Below, one piece after another: positions 16,854-25,231 of a stretch of 64,000 nucleotides of DNA (its first letter is position 1; each line of letters begins with the position of its first letter). The DNA comes from JASHPR01 sp963778075 (lineage in GTDB: Bacteria; Actinomycetota; Actinomycetes; Streptosporangiales; Streptosporangiaceae): NCBI GenBank assembly GCA_963778075.1, contig CAVZTJ010000006.1, positions 1 through 64,000 of the forward strand, in the 5' to 3' direction. A model generated the notes under the pieces. That model made no database searches. It worked only from the letters and a program-made list of their open reading frames with translations, and was not told where the DNA came from. The position numbers and the translations under genes are program-made.

Positions 16854-18242
16854 TCAGGAGCGGCCGGTTTTCACGGCTGCGGCCAGTTCGGGGACGAAGC
16901 GCGCGGCGTTGATCGTTCCGGTGCCGGTGACCAGGTCGTAGCCGGGGCGGGCCCGGTATCCGCGGACGGTGAAGGTCCTGCCGTTCTGCGTGAACGCCAC
17001 CGAGTTGCTGCCCTTGGTGACGTCGACGATGCCGGGTGCGTGCGCCGCCTCGAGCCGGTAGAGGGCCGGGTTGATCAGCCCGAGACGACGGCCCGCGTAC
17101 TGGTCGGCGATCGCGACGATGCCGGCGAACTCCGGGGTTGCTTCGCTGGTCCCCCCGGCCGTGTACCACCCGGCCGCGGCCCCCGGGAAGGAGTGGTAGA
17201 TGAGCACCGAGCCGCTGAGCGCGGCGCTCATCGAGATGTCGGGGACACCGCGCCGGTTGCCGACCAGGCGGCGCACGCCATCCTGGTAGGCAGGCCGGGC
17301 GAAGAACCGGGACAGCCCTCCGCTGCTGGCCCACGGAAACGGCACCGTCTGCTGTGAGAGTGCCGCCACCGCGGGGTTCCAGGTGTCGTTCCACGCGGTG
17401 TCCGGCGACGTCCGCGTGCCCGACCGGGTGAGGTGCAGCGTGGTGCCGCCGACGCCGGTTACCAGGGGATCGGAGGCGGGCCACTGCACGACGCGGTGGT
17501 GGTAGAAGCCGTTGCCGGTCCGGTTGAAGCCGGTCACGCCGTTGTCGTTCGACGCGCCGAGCACGGTGACGCGGTGCCGCCGGGCGTCGGTGTACGCGTA
17601 GCGAAGCCGCAGCACGTACGCCCGGCTCGGAAAGTTCTGCTCCGGGAGGCTGAAGCTCTGGCTGATGACGTCGCCCAGGTTGTGCTCGATCACGTAGTTC
17701 TCGGCCGCGATCAGCTGCGGGAAGCCGCCGCCGGTGGCGGTCTCCTCGGCCGGCGTCTCGACCAGCAGGATGTCCGCGCCCGGAGCCATGGCGTGTGCCC
17801 ACTCCACGTCCAGCGTGGTCTCGCCGGCCTTGTCGACCATGCCGGCGTTGCCTGGGTCGAACGGCGGGACCGGGCCCTCGGGCTGCAGCACCCGGAACGC
17901 GGGCGGGGCCGGCAGGCCGAAGCTGCGGTCGAAGGCCGCGAGGTCGGCGCCGATGGTCGGCGAGCCGATCGGGTCGACGATCACGATCGTCCGGCCGCGG
18001 CCGCTGTACCCCCGCGCGTACAGCGGCCCCAGGTCGTATGCCCGCTGGAGCTGCCGCGGCCGGTAGCAGGCGACGCCGAGAGCCTCGAGGCACTCCGCGC
18101 TGGTCGGTGGCGGGCTTGCCGCCGCGGCGGCGCGCGCGGACGGTACGACGCTCGTTAAATCAGCACTGGCGCTTGCTGGAGCCGCCGATGCGAGCAGCGC
18201 GCACGCCATCGCGGCAGCAAGGAGCCCGGCCCCCATTCTCAT
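16854..18242 (-). CDS. Secreted S53 (sedolisin) serine-carboxyl peptidase
   Basis: 462 residues with a Sec signal peptide (hydrophobic core GAGLLAAAMACALLASA, cleavage near ASA). The catalytic Glu and Asp are in GETTLDVEWAHAMAPGAD, the oxyanion Asp in GASNDNGV, and the nucleophile Ser in GGTSEATPEF. A calcium site is likely in the C-terminal DLVTGTGTIN segment. The large N-terminal pro-domain typical of kumamolisin-type enzymes is missing: the catalytic domain starts within about 50 residues of the signal. Three copies of a 27-bp repeat lie directly upstream of the start codon. Confidence 0.9.
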   Translation of the reverse strand: MRMGAGLLAAAMACALLASAAPASASADLTSVVPSARAAAAASPPPTSAECLEALGVACYRPRQLQRAYDLGPLYARGYSGRGRTIVIVDPIGSPTIGADLAAFDRSFGLPAPPAFRVLQPEGPVPPFDPGNAGMVDKAGETTLDVEWAHAMAPGADILLVETPAEETATGGGFPQLIAAENYVIEHNLGDVISQSFSLPEQNFPSRAYVLRLRYAYTDARRHRVTVLGASNDNGVTGFNRTGNGFYHHRVVQWPASDPLVTGVGGTTLHLTRSGTRTSPDTAWNDTWNPAVAALSQQTVPFPWASSGGLSRFFARPAYQDGVRRLVGNRRGVPDISMSAALSGSVLIYHSFPGAAAGWYTAGGTSEATPEFAGIVAIADQYAGRRLGLINPALYRLEAAHAPGIVDVTKGSNSVAFTQNGRTFTVRGYRARPGYDLVTGTGTINAARFVPELAAAVKTGRS

Positions 18243-18252
18243 CGCATCCCCC

Positions 18253-18333
18253 GAGCCGCCGTGGGCGGTGACCGTTACCGAGCCGCCGTGGGCGGTGACC
18301 GTTACCGAGCCGCCGTGGGCGGTGACCGTTACC
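18253..18333. repeat. 27-bp tandem repeat, 3 perfect copies, in the sedolisin 5' region
   Basis: Units 18253-18279, 18280-18306 and 18307-18333 are identical, and a fourth begins at 18334. Each holds GCCGCCGTGGGCGGT and GGTGACCGTTACC, both imperfect palindromes. The array starts 10 nt upstream of the sedolisin start codon, so it lies in the promoter or leader. Confidence 0.9.
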
Positions 18334-18416
18334 GAGCCGCTAGATGCCGATCACCGTAATCGCGGCGGCGGCGAGGCCCGGGTGCTTCGGCGGATCACCC
18401 GCATTCGAGCGGACTG

Positions 18417-18454
18417 CCCCAGCTTTGTCCGCGGGCAGGCGGACAGAGCTGGGG
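18417..18454. terminator. 16-bp-stem hairpin between queA-family and sedolisin genes
   Basis: CCCCAGCTTTGTCCGC (18417-18432) pairs with GCGGACAGAGCTGGGG (18439-18454) with one wobble and a 6-nt loop. It lies 20 nt downstream of the QueA-family stop. There is no T-run, as is common for actinobacterial terminators. Confidence 0.6.
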
Positions 18455-18473
18455 GCGCTGCGCTGCTGGCCGG

Positions 18474-19556
18474 TCAGGGCAGCAGCAGGTGCAGGTCGCC
18501 GAACTCGTGCCAGAGGTAGCCGTGGTCGATCGCGCCCTGGTAGCAGCGGCCGAGCAGGTCGAGCCCGGCGAACGCCGCGAGCATCCGCAGATGCGAGGAA
18601 CGCGGCTCGTGCAGGCCGGTGACCAGCCCGTCGACGGCCAGCAGCGGGCTGCAGGGGGTCACGATGTGCTCGGTCCAGCCGCCAGCGGGCAGGATCAGGT
18701 TTGGGGCCGCTCCGGCTGCCCGCGCGGCGGTCTCGAGCGCGCGCACCACGGTGGTGCCGACGGCGATCACCCGGCCGCCGCTGCGCCTGGTCAGGTTCAC
18801 CAGCCGGGCCGTGGCCGGCGGGACGTCGAACGGCTCGGGGTAGGGATCTTCATCGCCCTCCAGCGAGGAGACGCCGGTGTGCAGGGTGATCGGCGCGAAC
18901 GTGATGCCCCGCGCCACCAGCCTGGCGACGATCTCCGGCGTGAACGGCCGGCTCGCGCTCGGCATTTCCGCGCTGCCCGGGGTGGTGCCGAACACGGTCT
19001 GGTACGACTCGATCGGCCACGGCCGCTGCACGTACGAGTACCTGATCGGCGAGCCGTGCCGCAGCAGATAAGGCACGACCGCGGTCGACAGCCTGGCCCG
19101 CCACAGCCGTGAGGTGAACCGCGAGCCCAGGGTCAGCACCGCCCCGCCGGGCAGGGGGAGTTCCTGGCCCGGCCACCCGCCCGCCTGCGGCGCCGTGCTG
19201 CCGCCCCGAACTTCGCGCAGCTCGACCAGCCAATCGCCATCGGGCAACGGGGTGGAGAAGTGCACGGCGAGCCCGGTGGGCACCGTCCGCCCGGTCAGCC
19301 GGGTACCGGCCGGCCGCACGGCCGCCGGCAGCGTGGCCGACGTGTTGACCACGAGCAGGTCCCCGGGCAGCAGCAGCGAGGGCAGCTCGGTGAAGGCATG
19401 GTGGCTGATCTCGCCGGCTGCCCCGCGGCTGACCAGCAGGGCCACGCCGTCCCTGGGCACGCCCCTGGCCTCGGGCGGCTCGTGCGCCTCGCGCTCGGGG
19501 GGCAGGGTGAACGCGAGGGCATCGCGCGCGTCGACCAACTCAGCGACGGCAGTCAT
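18474..19556 (-). CDS. QueA-family S-adenosylmethionine:tRNA ribosyltransferase-isomerase-like protein
   Basis: 360 residues. Family motifs include LLPGDLLVVNTSATLPAAV, PFTPEIVARLVARGITFAP and ITLHTGVSSL. The C-terminal part (HEPRSSHLRMLAAFAG) also fits. QueA makes epoxyqueuosine in tRNA; this copy is divergent from the classical enzyme and no other queuosine gene is in the window, so the substrate is uncertain. ATG 19556 overlaps the SDR stop (ATGA), so it is coupled to the SDR gene upstream. Confidence 0.8.
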   Translation of the reverse strand: MTAVAELVDARDALAFTLPPEREAHEPPEARGVPRDGVALLVSRGAAGEISHHAFTELPSLLLPGDLLVVNTSATLPAAVRPAGTRLTGRTVPTGLAVHFSTPLPDGDWLVELREVRGGSTAPQAGGWPGQELPLPGGAVLTLGSRFTSRLWRARLSTAVVPYLLRHGSPIRYSYVQRPWPIESYQTVFGTTPGSAEMPSASRPFTPEIVARLVARGITFAPITLHTGVSSLEGDEDPYPEPFDVPPATARLVNLTRRSGGRVIAVGTTVVRALETAARAAGAAPNLILPAGGWTEHIVTPCSPLLAVDGLVTGLHEPRSSHLRMLAAFAGLDLLGRCYQGAIDHGYLWHEFGDLHLLLP

Positions 19557-20263
19557 GAAGCCACCCCCGACGGCATCAGCTCGGCGGCGCGGTACCGGCC
19601 GTCCGGCAACCGTTCCGTCACAAGTCTCAGAAACCCTGGGACGACGGTCTCGGGCAGCGGGCGGTCGGAGATGTCCTCCCCGGGGAACGCCTCCTGGTGC
19701 ATGCGGGTGCGGATGTCGCCCGGATCCACCCACCAGACCCTGACCGTGTTCTCCTCGGCCGCCAGCACGTGACTCGCCTGTTCCAGCGCGGCCTTGGCGG
19801 CGCCGTAGCCGCCCCAGCCCGCGTAGGGCTCGACCGCCGCGTCCGAGGTGACGTTCAGCACCGCGCCGCCGTGGCGGCGGAGTGCGGGCAGCAGCAGCTG
19901 GGTGAGCGCGAGCGGCGCCAGCACGTTGACCTCGAAGGCATCCCTGAGCTCCGCGATCGGGTAGTCGGCGATCGCCGGGAGCGGGCTGGCGCCGAGCGTG
20001 CCCGCGTTGTTGATCAGCAGGTCGGGGCCGCCCAGTTCCCCGGCTGCGTCGCGGAGCGCGGCGCGGTGCGCCGGATCGGTGATATCGCCGGCAATCTGGA
20101 TCACCCGGCCGGAACCGGGCAGGCCGGCCACCGCGTCGTCCAGGGCGGCGGGGTCCCGGGCGTCGATCACGAGCGACCAGCCCGCGGCGGCGAGGCCACG
20201 GGCGAGCGCCAGGCCGAGGCCCCGGGAGGCGCCGGTGATCACTGCGTTCTTCGTCTCGTTCAT
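19553..20263 (-). CDS. Short-chain dehydrogenase/reductase
   Basis: 236 residues, a classical SDR. The cofactor site TGASRGLG lies near residues 10-17, then NNAG, and the catalytic Ser-Tyr-Lys is in NVTSDAAVEPYAGWGGYGAAK. Asp in VIDARD after the second strand suggests NAD(H) preference. The substrate is unknown. It is the first gene of a two-gene unit with the QueA-family gene and is divergent from the histidine kinase. Confidence 0.88.
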   Translation of the reverse strand: MNETKNAVITGASRGLGLALARGLAAAGWSLVIDARDPAALDDAVAGLPGSGRVIQIAGDITDPAHRAALRDAAGELGGPDLLINNAGTLGASPLPAIADYPIAELRDAFEVNVLAPLALTQLLLPALRRHGGAVLNVTSDAAVEPYAGWGGYGAAKAALEQASHVLAAEENTVRVWWVDPGDIRTRMHQEAFPGEDISDRPLPETVVPGFLRLVTERLPDGRYRAAELMPSGVAS

Positions 20264-20386
20264 GCTTGCCACGCTAGGCAGCGGGCCGCTGCGGCACATC
20301 GGGCGCGCGGCCGGACCGGCCTGGTCCGATGGTCCTAGGACTTGCGCCCGGTCCCTGACGGCGGGGCGGCCGGTAGCGTGCGTTAT

Positions 20387-21550
20387 GTGAGCCGGGAAGA
20401 AGGCAGCGGACCCGTGGCGGGCAGCCAGGACGACGTGCTGCAGCAGGTGAGCCAAGTCGTGCTCGCGGTCGCCCGGCAGCTGTCCACCCACGACGTGCTG
20501 CAGATGATCGTCAGATCGGCCCGCTCGCTGGTCAACGCCAGGTACGCGGCGCTGGGCGTGCCCGACGACCAGGGATCATTCGCCGAGTTCCTCGTCGACG
20601 GCATATCGGAGCGCCAGCAGAAGGCCATCGGGCCGCTGCCCCGCCAGCACGGCCTGCTCGGCGTGCTGCTGCGCGAGGGAGAGCCGGTGCGGCTCCCCGA
20701 CATCCGGGCCGATCCCCGGTTCGAGTGGTGGCCGTCGGCTCATCCCGACATGTCGGACTTCCTCGGCGTCCCGATCAAGGACGATCGCGACGTACTCGGC
20801 ATCATCTTCGCCGCGTGCAAGCGCGACCCGGGCGGGTTCACCGAGCGCGACGAGCAGCTGCTCGGGCTGTTCGCGTCGCACGCGGCCATCGCGCTGACCA
20901 ACGCCCGGCTGTACGAGCGCGGCCGCGAGCTCTCCGTGTTGGAGGAGCGCGCCCGGCTGGCCAGGGAGCTACACGACGCGGTGTCGCAGAAGCTGTTCAG
21001 CATCCGGGCCAAGGCTCGCGCCGCCGAAGTGCTGATAAACCGGGATCCGGAACGGGCCGTCGCGGAGATCCAGAGTGTGGCCGCGCTGAGCGGGCAGGCG
21101 CACGCCGAGCTGCGCGCGGTGATCGATGGCCTGGCCCCGCCCGACCTCGCCGCCGGGGGGCTGGCCGGGTCGCTGCGCAGCTACGCGGTGCTCGCGGGCC
21201 GCACCTACGGGGTCGAGGTACGGTTCCACGCGGCCGCGCAGCTCCCGCCGATGGGGGCGCAGCGGGAGACCGCCGTCTACCGCGTGGCCCAGGAGGCGCT
21301 GCACAACGCGCTGCGGCATTCCGGCGCGGGTGAGGTCTGCCTGTCGCTCACGGCCACAAGGCGCCGGGTCATCCTCGAGGTCGTTGACCACGGCCGGGGC
21401 TTCGCGGCTGAGGCTCCCTCTGGCGGCCTGGGGCTCGCATCGATGCGGGAACGGGCGGCGGCGGCTGGCGGAACGCTGACGGTGCGTTCCGGGCCGGGAG
21501 AGGGAACTCTGGTGCGGCTCGAGCTTCCGGCCGGAACGGAGCGCTCGTGA
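20387..21550 (+). CDS. GAF-domain sensor histidine kinase (NarL/DevS-type)
   Basis: About 387 residues, soluble. A GAF sensor domain (about 20-165) is followed by a dimerisation helix with the phosphoacceptor His196 in ARELHDAVSQKLFSI. The HATPase_c domain follows (N-box EALHNALRHS; G-box GGLGLASMRERA). GTG 20387 lies 7 nt after a TAGCGT box; GTG 20414, with AAGAAGG upstream, is also possible. The stop overlaps the GTG of the response regulator gene, so the pair is one two-component system. Confidence 0.88.
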   Translation: MSREEGSGPVAGSQDDVLQQVSQVVLAVARQLSTHDVLQMIVRSARSLVNARYAALGVPDDQGSFAEFLVDGISERQQKAIGPLPRQHGLLGVLLREGEPVRLPDIRADPRFEWWPSAHPDMSDFLGVPIKDDRDVLGIIFAACKRDPGGFTERDEQLLGLFASHAAIALTNARLYERGRELSVLEERARLARELHDAVSQKLFSIRAKARAAEVLINRDPERAVAEIQSVAALSGQAHAELRAVIDGLAPPDLAAGGLAGSLRSYAVLAGRTYGVEVRFHAAAQLPPMGAQRETAVYRVAQEALHNALRHSGAGEVCLSLTATRRRVILEVVDHGRGFAAEAPSGGLGLASMRERAAAAGGTLTVRSGPGEGTLVRLELPAGTERS

Positions 21551-22182
21551 CGCGGATCACCGTGCTGATCGCCGACGACCATCCAGTCGTCCGGCAGGGA
21601 CTGCAGGTCCTGCTCAGCGTCACCGGCGACATCGAGGTGGTCGGGGAGGCGGCCGACGGCGGCCAGGCGGTGGCGCTGGCGGCGGAGCTGGACCCGGATG
21701 TGATCCTGCTCGACCTCAAACTGCCGGTCATGGACGGCATCGCCGTGCTGCGGGAACTGCGGGACTCCGGGTGCTGCGCGCGGGCCCTGGTGCTGACCAG
21801 CGCACCAGACCGCAGCCTGGTGTCGCTGGCGGTGCAGGCCGGCGCGGCAGGGTTCCTGTACAAGGACGTGGACCCCGACGCCCTGGTCAGGGCCATCCGG
21901 TCGGTCCACGACGGGCACACGCTGCTCGCGCCCGACGCGGCCGGGTCGCTGCTGCGTTCCGGCGCCGCGGCACCGGCCGTGCAGGGGATCGGCGCGCTCA
22001 CGGCCCGCGAGCGCGAGGTCCTCGCGCAGATCGCCGACGGCCGCTCCAACAGGGAGATCGCCCGGTTGCTGCGGGTGTCGGAGAAGACCGTGAAGACCCA
22101 TGTCAGCTCCGTGCTCGCCAAGCTCGGCGTGGCCGACCGGACTCAGGCGGCGCTCCTTGCCGTGCGGCAACTTGAGAGATAG
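21547..22182 (+). CDS. LuxR/NarL-family response regulator
   Basis: 211 residues. The receiver domain has an acidic pocket DDHPVV, phosphoacceptor Asp in VILLDLKLPVMDG and Lys in LYKDVDPD. The C-terminal LuxR helix-turn-helix has LTAREREVLAQIADGRSNREIA and VKTHVSSVLAKLGV. It is translationally coupled (GTGA) to the preceding histidine kinase, its obvious partner. Confidence 0.92.
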   Translation: MTRITVLIADDHPVVRQGLQVLLSVTGDIEVVGEAADGGQAVALAAELDPDVILLDLKLPVMDGIAVLRELRDSGCCARALVLTSAPDRSLVSLAVQAGAAGFLYKDVDPDALVRAIRSVHDGHTLLAPDAAGSLLRSGAAAPAVQGIGALTAREREVLAQIADGRSNREIARLLRVSEKTVKTHVSSVLAKLGVADRTQAALLAVRQLER

Positions 22183-22265
22183 TGTGCGCGCGACCCCGGT
22201 GGAGCCGCGAAAACCTGCGGGTGTTGGCTGGGGCTGAGGGATGGCGGGTAGCGGGAAGGAGCCGC

Positions 22266-23060
22266 ATGTCGGATGAGGTGCTGCGGCTTCGCGGGGTGGG
22301 AGTCCGGTACCAGCGGGCGATGCTGCTGCGGGACATCGACTGGACGGTCCGCAGCGACGAGAGCTGGGTGGTGATCGGGCCGAACGGGGCCGGGAAGACG
22401 ACCCTGCTGCAGGTCGCTGCCGCGCAGCTGATGCCAACCGAGGGCACCGCCGAGATACTGGGCGAGCGCCTCGACGGAGCGGACCTGCAGGACCTCCGAA
22501 GCAGGATCGGGTTCGCCAGCGCGATCGTGGCGGACCAGGTGCCTCCGTCGGAGAAGGTCATCGACCTGGTGCTGTCCGCTTCGTATGGCATGCTTGGCCG
22601 CGACAACGAGGACTACGACTCGTTCGACGTCACCCGCGCGGTGGAAATGCTCGACGCGCTTGGCTGCGCGCACCTGATCAGGCGCAGGTTTCTCACCCTG
22701 TCGGAGGGCGAGCGCAAGCGGGTCCAGATCGCCCGCTCGATGATGCCGGACCCCGAGTTGCTGCTGCTCGACGAGCCGGCCGCGGGCCTTGACCTGGGCG
22801 GCCGGGAGGACCTGCTCGGGCGGGTGTCCGCGCTCGCCGCCGACCCTCAGGCGCCGCTGCTCGTTATGGTCACGCATCACGTCGAGGAGGTCCCCGAGGG
22901 CTTCACCCACGCGATGCTGCTGCGCCGGGGAGCGGTGCTCGCGGCCGGCCCGGTGCATGAGGTGTTCACTGAGCGCAACCTCTCCCGGTGTTTTGGGGTG
23001 CCGCTGCTCATCGAGCGCCGGGCCGCCCGGTGGACGGCCCGGGCCGGGCGGCTGCGCTGA
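22266..23060 (+). CDS. Stand-alone ABC transporter ATP-binding protein
   Basis: 264 residues. Walker A GPNGAGKTT, signature LSEGERKRVQ (Ser-Glu-Gly instead of Ser-Gly-Gly), Walker B ELLLLDEPAAGLD and the H-loop VTHHVEEVP are all present. Strong ribosome site GGAAGGAG before ATG 22266. No permease gene is adjacent; YlmA/ModF-type orphan ATPases look like this. It follows the two-component pair after 83 nt and may be controlled by it. Confidence 0.88.
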   Translation: MSDEVLRLRGVGVRYQRAMLLRDIDWTVRSDESWVVIGPNGAGKTTLLQVAAAQLMPTEGTAEILGERLDGADLQDLRSRIGFASAIVADQVPPSEKVIDLVLSASYGMLGRDNEDYDSFDVTRAVEMLDALGCAHLIRRRFLTLSEGERKRVQIARSMMPDPELLLLDEPAAGLDLGGREDLLGRVSALAADPQAPLLVMVTHHVEEVPEGFTHAMLLRRGAVLAAGPVHEVFTERNLSRCFGVPLLIERRAARWTARAGRLR

Positions 23061-23427
23061 CCGCGCTCAGGTTCCCGTGGTGTTCCGGCAACCGCTGTAG
23101 AGCGGCTGCCTCTGGTCATAGGGGTTGACCGGCGACCCGGTCGGCCTGTTCTTGCCCGGCGTGCTCACCGGGTATTGCGGATGCACGTAGCCGTCGGTCG
23201 CACCGCAGAATTGGAGTCTGGGGCGTGGCCGTGCCGGTTCGTCCGTGGCCGCCGGGCTGCAGCGCGCGTGGCGTGGCGCGGCCGGGTCCGCTACTGCTGG
23301 GCTGCAACCCGTGCGGCACGGTCGCGCGGGGTCCGCGGCAGTCCCGGCGTGAGTGGCGGATGTCACAGGCGCTGCGGCACGTGACGAGCCGCACGGATAA
23401 CTACGCTTTGCGCCATGCGAGGATCAT
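23061..23427. other. Intergenic region, no gene supported
   Basis: A minus-strand frame (23067-23366) ends in a protein-like stretch (VNPYDQRQPLYSGCRNTTGT), but the upstream part is GC-bias composition with no ribosome site, so I do not call it. No terminator with a T-run or RNA element was seen. Confidence 0.4.
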
Positions 23428-24186
23428 GTGGGCCCGGCTGAGGCTCTCGCGATTCTCGCCGCCGGAACCGCCGCGGGCAGCGTCAACGCGGTGGTCGGCT
23501 CCGGGTCGCTGATCACCTTCCCCACGCTGCTCGCCTTCGGCGTGCCCCCGGTCGTAGCCAACGTGTCGAACAACGTGGGGCTGGTGCCCGGCAACGTGAG
23601 CAGCATGTTCGGCTACCGGCGCGAACTGGCCGGCCAGCGGGGCCGCCTGGTCAGGCTTGGCGTGGCCGCTGCCGTTGGCGCTGCGGTCGGCGCCGTCGGT
23701 TTGCTCTGGCTGCCCGCGGCCGCGTTTCGGCTCATCGTGCCCGTGCTGATCCTCGTCTCCTGTGCGCTTGTGCTGGTACAGCCGTGGCTGAGCGCGTGGC
23801 TCAGGACCCGGCGTGCGAGCCAGGACCAGGCCAAGACGAGTCCGCTGCTCTCGGCCGGCGTCTGCCTTTCCGGCGTATACGGCGGCTATTTCGGCGCTGC
23901 CCAGGGCGTCCTGGTAATCGGGCTGCTCGGCAGCTTCCTCGACGAGACGCTGCAGCGCATCAACGGCGCCAAGAACGTCCTCGTGGGGATGGTCAACGGC
24001 ACCGCGGCGATCGTGTTCATCCTGGTCGCGCACGTCTCATGGGTAGCCGCGGCGCTGATAGCGGTGGGATCGACGATCGGCGGGCTGGTCGGGGCGCGCT
24101 TCGGGCGCCGCCTCCCGCCGACCGCGATGCGGCTGTTCGTCGTGGCGGTGGGCGTGATCGCCTCGGTCAAGCTGATCTTCTTCTGA
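23428..24186 (+). CDS. TauE/SafE-family membrane permease
   Basis: 252 residues, about eight transmembrane helices in two homologous halves. The family motifs GSVNAVVGSGSLITFPTLL (near the N-terminus) and YGGYFGAAQGVLVIGLLG (start of the second half) are present. Members export sulphite, sulphoacetate or similar anions; the substrate here is unknown. GTG start with GAGG 5 nt upstream. Confidence 0.88.
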   Translation: MGPAEALAILAAGTAAGSVNAVVGSGSLITFPTLLAFGVPPVVANVSNNVGLVPGNVSSMFGYRRELAGQRGRLVRLGVAAAVGAAVGAVGLLWLPAAAFRLIVPVLILVSCALVLVQPWLSAWLRTRRASQDQAKTSPLLSAGVCLSGVYGGYFGAAQGVLVIGLLGSFLDETLQRINGAKNVLVGMVNGTAAIVFILVAHVSWVAAALIAVGSTIGGLVGARFGRRLPPTAMRLFVVAVGVIASVKLIFF

Positions 24187-24255
24187 ACTGCCGCGTTGCG
24201 CGGCGATGTTCCGGGTACGAACCAGTCATCATGACGTCACGATGGATGGCCGGTC

Positions 24256-24564
24256 ATGCGTGGTGACAAGGTGGAGATCGTCGTCGACGCGAGCGGCGTG
24301 ACCAAGACCTATGAGGTTGCGGCGACCCGCGCCGGGCGGCGCGTCGAGGTAGTGAGCCGGCGCGGGATGATCGAGGTGAGCGAGCTCACCAGGGGCGGCA
24401 CCGCGGTACGGACCGCGCGGTTCATGGCCAGCCGGGTGATCGCCCTGGTCGAGCACCCGGCCCCGGGCCGCGGGGCCGCCGCGGGGGAGCGCCCCGCGCC
24501 AGCACAAACCGCGCGGACCGCTCCGGCCGATCGCGAACGCACCGCGCGCCGGGAGGCCGTCTAA
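24256..24564 (+). CDS. Small basic hypothetical protein
   Basis: 102 residues. The first 75 look like a compact beta-rich domain (VEIVVDASGVTKTYEVAATR, then RVEVVSRRGMIEVSEL); the rest is an Ala/Arg-rich tail. I do not recognise the family. ATG start with a weak upstream site. Codon bias fits a real gene. It sits between the TauE permease and the convergent HD gene. Confidence 0.5.
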   Translation: MRGDKVEIVVDASGVTKTYEVAATRAGRRVEVVSRRGMIEVSELTRGGTAVRTARFMASRVIALVEHPAPGRGAAAGERPAPAQTARTAPADRERTARREAV

Positions 24565-24570
24565 CTCGCG

Positions 24571-24668
24571 GCCGGGGCGGGGTGAGCAGTCCCTCGCGTA
24601 CCGCACGGTCCGTGCGGCCCTAGCCGGGAGCGGGCGCGAGCAGCCCGTCCCGCACCGCGTGGTCCACG
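24571..24668. repeat. Diverged 45-bp duplication over the HD-gene stop
   Basis: The last coding stretch of the HD gene (24623-24668) recurs beyond its TAG stop at 24571-24614. The outer copy continues in the same reading frame after the stop: coding copy DHAVRDGLLAPAPG, outer copy TDRAVREGLLTPP. Many differences are at third codon positions. Confidence 0.7.
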
Positions 24669-25216
24669 AGGTTCCTGGCGTAACGGCCGAGCGAAGCCGA
24701 GCCGTCGTCGATGAGCTGCACTTTGACCAGCACCTGGTCGGCCGTGATGCCGTGCTCCTTCCAGGTCCCTCCGCCCGCGGTCAGGTTCTCCAGCATCGGC
24801 TGCAGCCGGTCCAGGCCGCGCGCGAACCTGGCCTCCGGCGTGCGGCGTTCCTCGAACTCGTCCCACAGGCCGCGGAAGCTTGCCGCCTGGTCCGGCGGCA
24901 GCAACGCGAAGATCCGGTCGGCGGCGGCGCGTTCCGCCTCTTCCTGCCGGGCCTGCTGTGCCTCGTCCGCGTAGACGAACAGGTCCCCGGCGTCGATCTC
25001 GACGAGGTCGTGCAGCAGCAGCATGGCGGTCACCCGGCCGATGTCCGTGCCCGGCGGGGCGTGCTCGCCCAGCGTGACCGCCATCATGGCGAGATGCCAG
25101 GAGTGCTCGGCGGAGTTCTCCCGCCGGGCCGGGCCGGCCAGCATGGTCTGCCGCAGCACACCCTTGAGCCGGTCGATCTCACCGACGAACCGCAGCTGCT
25201 GGTCGAGGCGCTCCAT
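24620..25216 (-). CDS. HD-domain hydrolase (YfbR/HDDC2-like 5'-nucleotidase)
   Basis: 198 residues. Metal ligands of the HD_3 family are visible: RENSAEHSWHLAMMA (first His), LLLHDLVEIDAGD (His-Asp) and the late Asp in VQLIDDGSA. The best guess is a deoxynucleoside-5'-monophosphatase. The C-terminus is duplicated beyond the stop. It is followed 15 nt upstream on this strand by the ABC importer ATPase gene, so it may be the last gene of that operon. Confidence 0.85.
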   Translation of the reverse strand: MERLDQQLRFVGEIDRLKGVLRQTMLAGPARRENSAEHSWHLAMMAVTLGEHAPPGTDIGRVTAMLLLHDLVEIDAGDLFVYADEAQQARQEEAERAAADRIFALLPPDQAASFRGLWDEFEERRTPEARFARGLDRLQPMLENLTAGGGTWKEHGITADQVLVKVQLIDDGSASLGRYARNLVDHAVRDGLLAPAPG

Positions 25217-25231
25217 GGCCAGCAGGCTAGA

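Noticed and set aside
23067..23366. 99-residue minus-strand frame with a protein-like C-terminus
   Set aside because: Only the last 35 residues look protein-like; the rest is Ala/Pro/Arg shadow and there is no start signal. It could be a remnant but cannot be supported.
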